64,000 bases of DNA, from positions 53,440-117,439 of the forward strand of contig NZ_BAFP01000110.1 of NCBI RefSeq assembly GCF_000308455.1. Reading direction: 5' to 3'. This DNA is from Nocardia abscessus NBRC 100374 (GTDB lineage: Bacteria > Actinomycetota > Actinomycetes > Mycobacteriales > Mycobacteriaceae). Shown piece by piece: positions 7,088 through 15,771 of the stretch; position 1 is the first letter of the stretch; every line of letters begins with the position of its first letter. The position numbers and the translations under genes were made by a program. The notes under the pieces are model-generated. The model saw nothing but the letters and a program-made list of their open reading frames with translations. It did no database searches and was not told the DNA's origin.

Positions 7088-8368
7088 ATGCCGGTATGGC
7101 GACTACGCGAGTTCCGTGACGATGATCTGGATCAGGCGATCCAGATCTGGGAGCAGAGCCGTGTGCCTACCGCGGACGAGCCGGTCTTCGCGCTGGCGGA
7201 GGTGACGGCGGCCGCGCGAGCGGGGCAGTCGGCGGTGGTGGCCGAGGTCGGTGACGAGATGGTCGGGATGGCGGTTGCCCAGATCCAGGGCGAGCGCGCC
7301 TGGGTCCTGCTGGTGGCGCTGGCGTCGCGGTGGCGGGGGCGCGGGATCGGCAGCGCACTGCTCGCCGAACTGGAGCGGCGGCTGCGCTCGAACGGCGTGC
7401 GGCGGATCTGCACGCTGGTCCCCGAGGGGGCCACCGGGTCCGTGGCGTTCGAGAATTCCGGGTACTCGCGCCGGGCGGGTCTCGTCTACTACGAGCTGCT
7501 GGAACCGCTGGCTCCCGCGCAGTCCACTCTGCTGAGCGAATTGGGCGGGCGACTGCTACCACGGGGACTGTGGCAGTCGATGGCCGGGATGGACCGAGAG
7601 AAGCAGATCATCGAACGCCGGGTCGTGTTACCGCTGTCGAATCCCGATGTGGCCGAGCGTTATCGGGTTCTTCCACCCAAGAGCGTCATCCTGTTCGGGC
7701 CACCGGGGACCGGCAAGACCAGCTTCGCGAAAGCGGTCGCTTCCCGGCTCTGCTGGCCGTTCGTCGAATTGTTCCCCTCCCGGTTGGCCGCGGCGACGAG
7801 CGGAGGGCTCGCGGCCTCGCTGCGCGAGGTATTCGCCGACCTGGCCGAACTCGACGAGCTGCTGCTGTTCATCGATGAGGTGGAGGAGATCGCGGGCACG
7901 CGTTCGGGTACGGCGACCAGCCCGGCGCACGGAGTCACCAACGAGCTGCTCAAGCTGATACCGACGTTCCGGGAAAACTACACTCGCCTGCTGATCTGCG
8001 CGACGAACTCGGTCCGCTCGTTGGACCCGGCATTCCTGCGACCCGGTCGATTCGACTACGTGATCCCGGTCGGCCCGCCGGACGAACCCGCACGCAACGC
8101 GATCTGGCAACGTTATCTCGGCCCCGCCACCGAAACCGTCGATCTCGACCGTTTGACCCGCGCCACAGCGCAATTCACCCCCGCCGACATCGAATACGCG
8201 GCCCGCGCGGGCGCGCAGTCCGCGTTCGAACGCGCAATGCGCGACGACTCGAGCGAACCCGCGACCACCGAGGACTACCTGACCGCGGTCGCCAACACCC
8301 GCCCGACCCTGACACCCGAAATCCTGACCGCGTTCGAGCGGGACCAGCAGGACTACACCCGGCTGTGA
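7088..8368 (+). CDS. GNAT acetyltransferase-AAA+ ATPase fusion
   Basis: 426 residues with two domains. Residues 1-~140 are a GNAT acetyltransferase: 'WRLREFRDDDLDQAI', the acetyl-CoA loop 'RWRGRGIGSALL' at ~82-93 and 'VAFENSGYSRRAGLVYYEL'. From ~160 comes an FtsH/katanin-like AAA+ domain: Walker A GPPGTGKT (204-211), Walker B 'LLLFIDEVEEI' (258-268), sensor 1 'ICATNSV' and the arginine fingers in 'DPAFLRPGRFDYVI'. A helical lid ends the protein. The ATPase part resembles those that remodel protein substrates; an acetyltransferase on the same chain is unusual. GTG at 7082 is an alternative start. Neighbours do not suggest a pathway. Confidence 0.82.
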   Translation: MPVWRLREFRDDDLDQAIQIWEQSRVPTADEPVFALAEVTAAARAGQSAVVAEVGDEMVGMAVAQIQGERAWVLLVALASRWRGRGIGSALLAELERRLRSNGVRRICTLVPEGATGSVAFENSGYSRRAGLVYYELLEPLAPAQSTLLSELGGRLLPRGLWQSMAGMDREKQIIERRVVLPLSNPDVAERYRVLPPKSVILFGPPGTGKTSFAKAVASRLCWPFVELFPSRLAAATSGGLAASLREVFADLAELDELLLFIDEVEEIAGTRSGTATSPAHGVTNELLKLIPTFRENYTRLLICATNSVRSLDPAFLRPGRFDYVIPVGPPDEPARNAIWQRYLGPATETVDLDRLTRATAQFTPADIEYAARAGAQSAFERAMRDDSSEPATTEDYLTAVANTRPTLTPEILTAFERDQQDYTRL

Positions 8369-8450
8369 GAAAGCCTGCACCCCAAGTGGACAGCGCCTGA
8401 GCCGGTGGACAGGAGCGGCGCATTACCACGGGACACGAGGGTCGGAGATC

Positions 8451-8897
8451 CTACGCGCAGGGTGGGGCGGGCGCGTCGACGAACAGCGGCTGGCCGGTGG
8501 GTGGGGCGTAGACCACGTCGAGGACGAGCGGTTCGGTGCCGAGGTTCAGGCCCACGTGGACGTTCCATTCGCCTGCCGGCTCGTAGATGAACTCGCCGGT
8601 GCGGTAGACCGGAGCGTCACAGTCGGGGCCGGGGTGGGTGAGCGTGCCCGATCGGACGAAGCCGAAGACGGGGCCGACATGGTAATGCCAGCCGGTGGAC
8701 CCGCCGGGGCCGATCGTGATCTCGCGTACGACCAGATCGGTGCCCGCGACGAACGGAAGGAGTCCGGCGGGAATCTGGGCCTGGCCGAGGGTGACGGCGG
8801 TGATGTCGCTACCGGGCGTCGCGTCGGCGTGCGCCGCACTCACCAGCGCGCCGGCGACGACGACCGGCACTACGGCGACGCGGAGAAAGAGCGTCAT
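8451..8897 (-). CDS. Secreted cupin-domain protein
   Basis: 148 residues with an N-terminal Sec signal ('MTLFLRVAVVPVVVAGALVS', cleavage near 'AHADA'). The mature part is a single cupin barrel. Motif 1 is 'GGSTGWHYHVGPVFGFVRSG' (metal-ligand histidines in WHYHVGP), with a later motif 2-like 'GEFIYEPAGEWNVHVGLN'. Cupins of this form bind a metal, but the substrate cannot be told. It is transcribed away from the TetR gene at 9032 with 134 bp between, so that regulator may control it. The final residues contain a cysteine ('APAPPCA'). Confidence 0.8.
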   Translation of the reverse strand: MTLFLRVAVVPVVVAGALVSAAHADATPGSDITAVTLGQAQIPAGLLPFVAGTDLVVREITIGPGGSTGWHYHVGPVFGFVRSGTLTHPGPDCDAPVYRTGEFIYEPAGEWNVHVGLNLGTEPLVLDVVYAPPTGQPLFVDAPAPPCA

Positions 8898-9031
8898 CCT
8901 CGCAGCTTAGCCACGGGAGTGTGGCACCGGAACCGGGTTCGCCGGCTCGGGCGCTCACCGCGTTGCGCTGCCCTCTCGTCGCGCTGTCGCGGATCGCGTC
9001 CTGTCCGACGCCGCAGTCGTGGTGAGTTTCC

Positions 9032-9757
9032 GTGAACAGAGCACTGGATTACCGTACGTACGTGGCCCGGACAGACGAAGAGGATGCGGCGGCGAAGATC
9101 ATCGACGCCGTGGTGTCGATGCTCGAGTCGGACGGCTACGACGCGGTCCAACTGCGGGCGGTGGCCCGGAAGGCGCACGTGTCCCTCGCCACGGTCTACA
9201 AGCGGTATCCCACCCGCGACGACTTGATGGTCGCGGCGGTCGAGCGCTGGATGGCGACCAATACCTATGCCACCCCCGCCCCGCCGATCGAAGGCGAGAC
9301 CCTGGGCAACGGCCTGATGCGGTTGCTGCGGTACGTGTTCGAACCGTGGGAACGCAATCCTCGGATGCTCGAGGCCTACTATCGCGCGCGATCCGGCCCT
9401 GGCGGCCGACGACTCGACGCCCAAGGCTTCGACGCCGTGCTGCCCGCCGCGGGGGCCTTGTTCACCGACGTCGATCCCGACTACATTGCGGACATCGCGC
9501 TCGTGCTGACCAACATGATCTACGCGCTGATCGGCCGCTTCGCGACCGCCGATCTCGACATCGCCGAAATCCTGCCCGCTCTCGAGCGAACCGTCCACAG
9601 GCTGACCGGGAACAACGAACCGCTGGCAGCCCCCGCCGGGCAAGCGCGGCCGGGTGGCACGAGCTTTCCATGGAGCGCTGCCCTCGTCTCCCCGTTCTCC
9701 CCCCGTTCCGTCACAGACCCCACACCATCGACCACAACGGATCACCCACCGCAGTAG
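9032..9757 (+). CDS. TetR-family transcriptional regulator
   Basis: 241 residues. The N-terminal HTH is clear at ~20-65: 'AAKIIDAVVSMLESDGYDAV', 'LRAVARKAHVSLATVYKRYP', 'TRDDLMVAAVERW'. The wording around the recognition helix resembles KstR-type regulators, but not enough to assign it. The helical ligand domain runs ~75-190. The last ~40 residues are low-complexity (P/S/T-rich). The GTG start gives a few residues before the HTH; GTG at 9062 is an alternative. A palindromic TACGTACGTA lies inside the first codons and could be an operator. It is divergent from the cupin gene, its most likely target. Confidence 0.82.
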   Translation: MNRALDYRTYVARTDEEDAAAKIIDAVVSMLESDGYDAVQLRAVARKAHVSLATVYKRYPTRDDLMVAAVERWMATNTYATPAPPIEGETLGNGLMRLLRYVFEPWERNPRMLEAYYRARSGPGGRRLDAQGFDAVLPAAGALFTDVDPDYIADIALVLTNMIYALIGRFATADLDIAEILPALERTVHRLTGNNEPLAAPAGQARPGGTSFPWSAALVSPFSPRSVTDPTPSTTTDHPPQ

Positions 9758-9962
9758 ATCAGCCCGGCCACGGAACCGCCCGGTGGTCATCCGACCCGCC
9801 GCCTCGATGAACGCCGGACAAACTCTGGTCGCAGGCGAGACGCGTTCGGACGACGCGCATTCCGGGCAAATACCCCATTCGCGGCGGTGAGTCCGGTGTA
9901 TTCCCGCCTGCGGTGCGGTGTCGAGTTGCTCCGGCGCACCCGCCCGGTACAGCATCGGCGGT

Positions 9963-11666
9963 ATGCCGTCCACACCGCTGAATCCAGCAGGCGACGTTCC
10001 CGACACCGGAATCCCCAGCCATCTCGCTGCCGACATGACCATCACCGAGCAGCACGAGTGGCATCGTGCCCACCTGCGCCGCCATCCGGTCTCGCGACGC
10101 AACATCCTGCGCGGAGCCGCGGCGGCCGCCGCCGTGGCCGCGATCGGCACGTCGCCGTTCGGCAGGCGCGCCTATGCCGAAGAGGCTCAGCTCGCGGTGG
10201 GTGGACGGCGCGTCGCCTTCGGTCCGGACGCGGCCAGTCAATTGCGTTTCGCGGCGCAGCTGTCGCGGCGTCCGGCGGGCGCCACGGTGTACCTCGACCA
10301 CGGGCCGACGCCGGCGTTGGGTGCGACGGTCGAAGCCGAAGTGCGCAACCTGCTCACCCAATTGCCCACGGCCGACGGCGGCGTGCTCGCGGCCGAACAG
10401 TTCTACGTCCACGCCCCGGTGGACGGCCTGCCCGGCCGGGTGCCGCACTTCTATCGCTGGCGGACCTCCGACGGATTCGTCGGCGACATCCGTGCCGCCG
10501 CACCCGCGATGCCCACCGGCCGGCCCGCGGTCCTTCCGTTCCGCTTCACCATGATGGGCGACCAGGGCACCGACGCGACCCCGGCGCTGCCGGAAGGCGT
10601 CGCTCCCGGCGACTACGACGACAAGTACTACAAGGCCGACAATGATCCGGCCGCGCCGCACGCGAGCAACGTGCTGCGCCAGATCGCCGCCTCCCGGCCC
10701 GATTTCCACATCCTGGCAGGCGACATCGCCTACGCCGACCCGTCCGGCGCGGGCAAGCCGGGACAGTTCGTCGCGCACGGAGCACGGCCTACGGGCGGGT
10801 TCGACAAGTACAACCCGTACGTCTGGGACGTCTACTTCAACGCCATCGAGCCCAGCGCCGCGCAGACGCCGTGGATGTTCGCCACCGGCAACCACGATAT
10901 GGAGGCGACCTACGGCGACCACGGCTACGGCGGGCATCTGGCGCGGCTGGACTTCCCCGGAAACGGTCCGGCCGGCTGTCCGGCGGCGTACTCGTTCACC
11001 TATGGCGACGTCGCGGTGCTCTCCCTGGACGCGAACGACGTCTCCTACGAGATCCGCGCCAACACCGGCTACTCGGGTGGAGCGCAGACGAGCTGGGTGG
11101 AACGCACCTTGGCCGCCTACCGCGCCGACCCCGACATCGACTTCATCGTCTGCTTCTTCCACCACTGCGCGTATTCGACCACCGAAGCGCATGCCAGCGA
11201 CGGCGGTGTGCGGGACGCATGGGTGGGGCTGTTCGACCGCTACCAGGTGGATCTGGTGTTGCAAGGCCACAATCACGTCTACGAGCGCACCGACCCGATC
11301 CGTGGCGGACAGGCGACCAAGGTCGCGGGCGACAACTCGATCGTCTACCCGGAGACCGACGGAACCGTCTACTACACCGTGGGCGGTGGCGGACGCCCGC
11401 GCTACGAGTTCCAGCCTGGATCGCGGGAAAGCTTCCGCGGCAACGAGCTACCCGACACCGCGGTACCGAACAGCTATGTATGGACGCCGGGTGGAGGCCG
11501 ACAGGACGAAGCCGCGCCGTGGTCACGGGTCCGCTTCCGGAACTACTCGTTCCTGCGCGTCGACGTCCGGCCGGGCGTCTTCGCCAGCGAGATGGACGTG
11601 GTCGCGGTCGACGAGTACGGCCGCGAATTCGACCGCGTGCTCTTCCGGCGGCAAGTGCGGCCCTGA
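9963..11666 (+). CDS. Tat-exported purple acid phosphatase-like metallophosphoesterase
   Basis: 567 residues. After ~40 residues comes a twin-arginine signal 'SRRNILRGAAAAAAVAAIG'. An N-terminal fibronectin-like domain (~70-190) precedes the metallophosphoesterase domain. The metal-binding motifs appear in order: 'MMGDQGTD', 'LAGDIAYADP', 'FATGNHDME', 'FFHHCAYS' and 'QGHNHVYERT'. This is the purple acid phosphatase layout: hydrolysis of phosphate monoesters outside the membrane, using a dinuclear metal site. M. tuberculosis Rv2577 is a comparable protein (recalled). The start at 9963 gives an unusually long N-region before RR; a start closer to the twin arginine ('MTITEQHEWHRAHLRR') is possible. 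Confidence 0.88.
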   Translation: MPSTPLNPAGDVPDTGIPSHLAADMTITEQHEWHRAHLRRHPVSRRNILRGAAAAAAVAAIGTSPFGRRAYAEEAQLAVGGRRVAFGPDAASQLRFAAQLSRRPAGATVYLDHGPTPALGATVEAEVRNLLTQLPTADGGVLAAEQFYVHAPVDGLPGRVPHFYRWRTSDGFVGDIRAAAPAMPTGRPAVLPFRFTMMGDQGTDATPALPEGVAPGDYDDKYYKADNDPAAPHASNVLRQIAASRPDFHILAGDIAYADPSGAGKPGQFVAHGARPTGGFDKYNPYVWDVYFNAIEPSAAQTPWMFATGNHDMEATYGDHGYGGHLARLDFPGNGPAGCPAAYSFTYGDVAVLSLDANDVSYEIRANTGYSGGAQTSWVERTLAAYRADPDIDFIVCFFHHCAYSTTEAHASDGGVRDAWVGLFDRYQVDLVLQGHNHVYERTDPIRGGQATKVAGDNSIVYPETDGTVYYTVGGGGRPRYEFQPGSRESFRGNELPDTAVPNSYVWTPGGGRQDEAAPWSRVRFRNYSFLRVDVRPGVFASEMDVVAVDEYGREFDRVLFRRQVRP

Positions 11667-11672
11667 GCCGGG

Positions 11673-12005
11673 CTACTTCTTCTTCTTGGGTGGGAGGGTC
11701 CGGGCGTAGGCGACGCCGCGCTCGACCCATTCCCGCAGGACCTCGTCGTCGTCGACCGCGGTGACCCGCAGCCAGCCGACCATCTCGCGCCCGCCCATGA
11801 CCATGGGCTGCGCGGCGTCACCGAGCAGCCGCTCCCCCTCGTCGGGACCGACCCGCACCAGCAGACCGCCCTGGCCGCTCGCGGCCACCGCCATATTGCC
11901 GCCGATCAGGAAGGCCAGGCCGCCGAACATCTTCTGCTCGGTGAGCTCCGGGCCGGGCGCGATCAGTTCCCGGATCCGCTCGGCCAGCTCCTCGTCGTAT
12001 GCCAT
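11673..12005 (-). CDS. TfoX N-terminal domain protein
   Basis: 110 residues, the size of stand-alone TfoX N-terminal domains. Family landmarks are 'LAERIRELIAPGPELTEQKMFGGLAFLIGGNMAVA' (two parts), with the conserved KMFGG..F and the later 'REMVGWLRVTAVDDDEVLREWVERG'. The C-terminus is a run of lysines (PPKKKK). In gamma-proteobacteria TfoX regulates competence; actinobacterial stand-alone versions have no known role, so none is assigned. It converges on the phosphatase gene with only 6 bases between stops. The start at 12005 is chosen because residues upstream in the same frame are not family-like. Confidence 0.8.
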   Translation of the reverse strand: MAYDEELAERIRELIAPGPELTEQKMFGGLAFLIGGNMAVAASGQGGLLVRVGPDEGERLLGDAAQPMVMGGREMVGWLRVTAVDDDEVLREWVERGVAYARTLPPKKKK

Positions 12006-12375
12006 GGCGGCATTGTCCACCTCGGGTACGACAGATCGGCGATTCCGTCGTCCCGACCGGCGACGTGTCCTTCTCCCGCTCGTCCGCGAGCACAAGGCGG
12101 CCGAGAACTGCGCACGCCCGGCCGCGCGATCGACCGGGCCGTACCGAAAAATCCTGCAACACAGCCGGATTGACTCCGCTCGTAGGTAGGCCTCTAGGTA
12201 CGTACGTACACTCCCGAGCCTCCTGGATGTCATTGGACGTTCAGGCGGATGTTTCCGTACCTGACTGTAATACAGGGCATGAGACGGGGGACCGCATCGT
12301 CGATGCCTCTCGTGCGCAACCAGTTTCAGAGCTCGCAGTCGACTGCGCCCCCGAGACGGGAATAAGGACTCCTCC
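12006..12375. other. 370-bp intergenic region with two short palindromes
   Basis: Divergent promoter region between the TfoX-like gene and the VirB6-like gene. It holds a GTACGTACGTAC run near 12197 and the 11-bp near-palindrome CTGTAATACAG at 12265-12275. No convincing gene or RNA was seen. A 28-codon reading frame beginning at 12279 ends at the Shine-Dalgarno of the next gene but has no support. Confidence 0.5.
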
Positions 12376-14685
12376 GTGCACATCTGCCCCCCGGTGGTGC
12401 GATCACGCACTGTCCGTCATCGTTCGTCCAGGCGGAATTCGATCCGAGTCCCCGGCACGTTCCCGATCCTCGGCGGTGTGCCGAACTGGTGGTCGCGCTT
12501 CGGGGCGAGCGCTTGGCGGAGGCGGGTGATCTGGCTCGCGCTGACCCTCTTCGCGCTCGTCGTATTTCCCGGCTGCGTCGGCGCGCTGGCTGTCGCACAG
12601 GACGCGGCGGGATCCACGCAGGGGAGTTCGGCGATCGACGGGCTCAGCTGGATGAATATTCGCGACTCATCGGGAGTTCCGCTGTCCGACTACCGGTTCG
12701 CGACGGGCGACGAAAGCCTGTTCAAGCCCCGCGCCACCATCCTGTGGGCCGTGCTGGGCTTCGAATTCATCGGCTACATAGCCATTGTGACGACGGCAAT
12801 CTGGTTGATCGGTTACGCGTTGAGCTTCCGCTGGCTGGACATGTTCAGTGCGGCGTTGCGCGGCGTGGCCGATGCTCTGACGGCGCAGATCGCGACCCCG
12901 ATCATGCTGATCACCGCGGCGAGCCTGGGCGCGTTCTTCGTCGCGTATTTCATCGCACGCGGGTACCACGCGAAAGCCACCATGCAAGTGGTGACGATGG
13001 TGGGGGTGGCGTTGCTGGGACCGCTGTTCCTGGCCGAGCCGCTGGCGGATGTGCTGTCCTCGCACGGGTTGCTTGCCCAGGGCCGCGATCTGGGCATCTC
13101 GGTGGCGGCGGGCTTGAACGGGGACGCCAACCCGAATCCGAACCAGTTGGTGTCGACGATGCAGAGCGACCTGGCCGACAACTTCGCCCGGCAGCCGCTA
13201 CAGGTGTGGAATTTCGGGCACACGGTCGACCAGCGGCCCTCCTGCCGCTCTGCATGGTCGGCGGGGGTGGCGGCCGGCGACGACGCCCGGGTGATCAGCG
13301 GCTTGAAGGCATGCGGGGACACCGCCGCGCACGCCAAGGCCGAGAATCCGTCCATGGGGCAGGTCGCCACCGGGCTCATGCTGCTGATCTGCGGCGGCAT
13401 TCTGCTGGCCTTCGCGATGTACCTCGGACTCAAGGTCATCAAGGCCGCGCTGGACGCGATCTATCACGGAATCATGTCGATATTCGGTTTCGCCGCAGGC
13501 GGATTCGTGTACGGCCCGACGCAGACGTTCCTGGTCCGCAATGTCGTGGACAGCTTCGTCGCGGCGGCGCGAATGACGGCGTACACCATCTTTCTCGGGG
13601 TCTACATACTGTTCATGGGCAACCTGTTCGCGCAGGCTCGCGGCCAGGTGATGGCGGTGATCGTCATCGCGGGCACCGTCGAAATCGTCGCGATATTCCA
13701 GCTCAAACGCCTCAGCGGTGGCCTGAGCCGCGGCAACGACTGGATCGCCAACCGGTTCGGTCTGGCGATCCAGGGCGCTGAGAGCAAGTCGTCGAGCAGC
13801 GGCGGCACCGCCCTCGGCATGGGTGGCGGCAGCAGCGGCGCGAAGGCCGCACCCGGGATGGGGCTCGTGAACACACTCACCACGCTCAATGCCATCAACG
13901 CCTCGCCGGTGACGGCATGGCTCGCCGGGGGAAGGGTGAATCCGTTGAACCCGCTGGCGAACACACGACGCAGCATCGAACGCTCCACCAGGAGGATCCT
14001 GACCAGCCGCGAAGAGGGATACATCGAGCATCAGCTGGCCCGGACGAACTGGCGAGGTGTCGCGGTCGCCGCGGCCACGGAGGTCGGGGGCATGCACACC
14101 CAACTGGGCGTCTCTCGTGCCCTGAAAGTGCTGCGCGACAACAAGGTTCCCGATTCGCGTATTCATGCCGTGCTGCTCTCCTCCGGCGCCACCAACGAGC
14201 GGGTCACCCATGCGCTGACGGCATACTCCGTCCAGGAGTCGACGGCGTCCCAGAATCCGTACAGCTTCGCCCCGTTGCAGAAGGCGATCGCGGCGGCATG
14301 GGCGGTCGACAACCACGTCGGCCACGAGGCGCACGACGCCTTCGCCGCTCAGGCGGTCATCTCGGCGGACAGCTTCGTCCGGCACAGCAACGCACCGGCC
14401 CCCGGCGCCACCATCGATCATGCGTTCGTGCGGCGGGTCGAGCAGAACTGGCATTCGGACCGGGCACTGCGCGCGGCGATCACCCCGGACGAGTGGGACG
14501 GCGCCGGCCGCGACACCCGGTGGGCGATCGGCCACCGGGTCGCGACCATGCACCAGGACGCGGCCCGGACGTACTACCAGAATCCGACCGATATCAACCG
14601 CGAAGCCCTGATGCGATCGGCCAGGCGCGTCGCCAACCTCGATCACCTCGATCCCGATGGTGGACTCGACCCCTGGAACCCGTAG
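12376..14685 (+). CDS. Polytopic VirB6/TrbL-like membrane protein, orphan
   Basis: 769 residues. About nine hydrophobic segments fill residues ~50-460: one after the basic N-terminus ('WLALTLFALVVFPGCVGALA'), a cluster at ~115-245, then an extracytoplasmic stretch with two cysteines ('QRPSCRSAWS' and 'LKACGDTAA'), then four more including 'MLLICGGILLAFAMYLGLKV'. The C-terminal ~300 residues are soluble, with an S/G-rich linker and helical repeats. This topology is that of actinobacterial VirB6/TrbL-like conjugation channel proteins, but no VirB4, coupling protein or relaxase is nearby. The GTG start is supported by AAGGA seven bases upstream. Function is inferred from topology only. Confidence 0.6.
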   Translation: MHICPPVVRSRTVRHRSSRRNSIRVPGTFPILGGVPNWWSRFGASAWRRRVIWLALTLFALVVFPGCVGALAVAQDAAGSTQGSSAIDGLSWMNIRDSSGVPLSDYRFATGDESLFKPRATILWAVLGFEFIGYIAIVTTAIWLIGYALSFRWLDMFSAALRGVADALTAQIATPIMLITAASLGAFFVAYFIARGYHAKATMQVVTMVGVALLGPLFLAEPLADVLSSHGLLAQGRDLGISVAAGLNGDANPNPNQLVSTMQSDLADNFARQPLQVWNFGHTVDQRPSCRSAWSAGVAAGDDARVISGLKACGDTAAHAKAENPSMGQVATGLMLLICGGILLAFAMYLGLKVIKAALDAIYHGIMSIFGFAAGGFVYGPTQTFLVRNVVDSFVAAARMTAYTIFLGVYILFMGNLFAQARGQVMAVIVIAGTVEIVAIFQLKRLSGGLSRGNDWIANRFGLAIQGAESKSSSSGGTALGMGGGSSGAKAAPGMGLVNTLTTLNAINASPVTAWLAGGRVNPLNPLANTRRSIERSTRRILTSREEGYIEHQLARTNWRGVAVAAATEVGGMHTQLGVSRALKVLRDNKVPDSRIHAVLLSSGATNERVTHALTAYSVQESTASQNPYSFAPLQKAIAAAWAVDNHVGHEAHDAFAAQAVISADSFVRHSNAPAPGATIDHAFVRRVEQNWHSDRALRAAITPDEWDGAGRDTRWAIGHRVATMHQDAARTYYQNPTDINREALMRSARRVANLDHLDPDGGLDPWNP

Positions 14686-14718
14686 CGGAGGTCGGCCGCC
14701 CACGCCGGTCACCCGTGG

Positions 14719-15630
14719 TCAGGCCGCGCGCAATACCTCCGCGAACACCTCGTCCGGATCGGACGCTTTCAGGCCGAACGCGTCGCGGATGGCGGAGTCG
14801 TCGACCGTGAAGGGCGCGTGCGACATGTGGTAGGTCTCGAACAACTCCGACCAGAACGGATCGGTGACCGCCAGCAGCGTCAGCTCGCGATCGCTCATGA
14901 CCGCCAATCGCGGCTCGGGCGCCCCGGCCGCGGCGGCGAACCGTCCGGCCAGCTCGCGCACGGTCGCGGTGATGGTGGGCGCGTGCCAGGCCCGGCCCCA
15001 GGCGCGTTCGTCGCGCGCGACCGTAACCGCCGCCGCGGCCGCGTCACCGATCGCGGTGTAGGCATGCGGCAGGTCGAGCGCCTGCGGCAGCAGCGCCAAC
15101 CGCCCGTTCCGGATACTCGGCTGGGCGAGCAACGAGAACAGCGAGACCGCGCCGGGGCCCAGGAATTGCCCGGCCCGCACCTCGACGGCACGCACCCGGC
15201 CTGCGCTGTGGGCCTGTTCGGCCTCCTGCCACATCCGGGCGCGTACGAGTCCTTTCGGTCCCGTGGCCGCCAGCGGCGACTGCTCGGTGAGCGGACCGTC
15301 AGCGGGGCCGTAGCCGTACAGGTTGCCCAGCATCACGTACGTCGCGCCGACCTGCTCCGCCGCGGCACGGATGGACCCGAACAGCGGCGGAATGGTCTCC
15401 GGCCAGGTGTGATACGCGGGCATGGCCATGTTGAACACGGTGTCGGCGCGTTCGGCGAGCCGCGCCAGCGCGGCGGAATCGACCGCGTCCAGCGCGACGC
15501 GCTCGATATTCGGGTGCTCGGGGCCCGCACCGCTGCGGCTGACCATGCGCACCCGGTCGCCCGAGTCGGCCAGTAGCGCCGCGGTGGCCGAAGCGGTGGC
15601 GCCCCGGCCGACGATGACATGCGAAGGCAT
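14719..15630 (-). CDS. NAD-dependent epimerase/dehydratase family protein
   Basis: 303 residues. N-terminal Rossmann motif 'VIVGRGATASATAALL' (variant GxGATxS), then 'SRSGAGPEHPNIERVALDA' for nucleotide discrimination, 'ADTVFNMAMPAYHTWPE' and the 'MLGNLYGYGP' stretch that carries the extended-SDR tyrosine region. It looks like the NAD(P)-binding epimerases close to NmrA and atypical SDRs that act on small molecules; the substrate is unknown. It is divergent from the GlxA-type regulator at 15772 with 141 bp between, so that regulator is its most likely controller. Confidence 0.8.
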   Translation of the reverse strand: MPSHVIVGRGATASATAALLADSGDRVRMVSRSGAGPEHPNIERVALDAVDSAALARLAERADTVFNMAMPAYHTWPETIPPLFGSIRAAAEQVGATYVMLGNLYGYGPADGPLTEQSPLAATGPKGLVRARMWQEAEQAHSAGRVRAVEVRAGQFLGPGAVSLFSLLAQPSIRNGRLALLPQALDLPHAYTAIGDAAAAAVTVARDERAWGRAWHAPTITATVRELAGRFAAAAGAPEPRLAVMSDRELTLLAVTDPFWSELFETYHMSHAPFTVDDSAIRDAFGLKASDPDEVFAEVLRAA

Positions 15631-15771
15631 GCGACTTCCCTTCTGCGACAGGATTGTTCACGCGACCTGCGCGCACCTTGCGTGCCGTTGCCGATCGCGT
15701 GCTACTCAGCCTGCCGCCGCGCGAGCGGGTAGGCTACTGGCCGGATTGCCAACTATCCCAAGGATCGAGCC

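Noticed and set aside
9050..9065. TACGTACGTA run, also near 12197
   Set aside because: Two short self-complementary runs are not enough to call a shared operator; one lies inside coding sequence.
12279..12365. 28-codon frame ending at the VirB6-like gene's ribosome site
   Set aside because: Could be a leader peptide, but it has no own ribosome site and no meaningful sequence.
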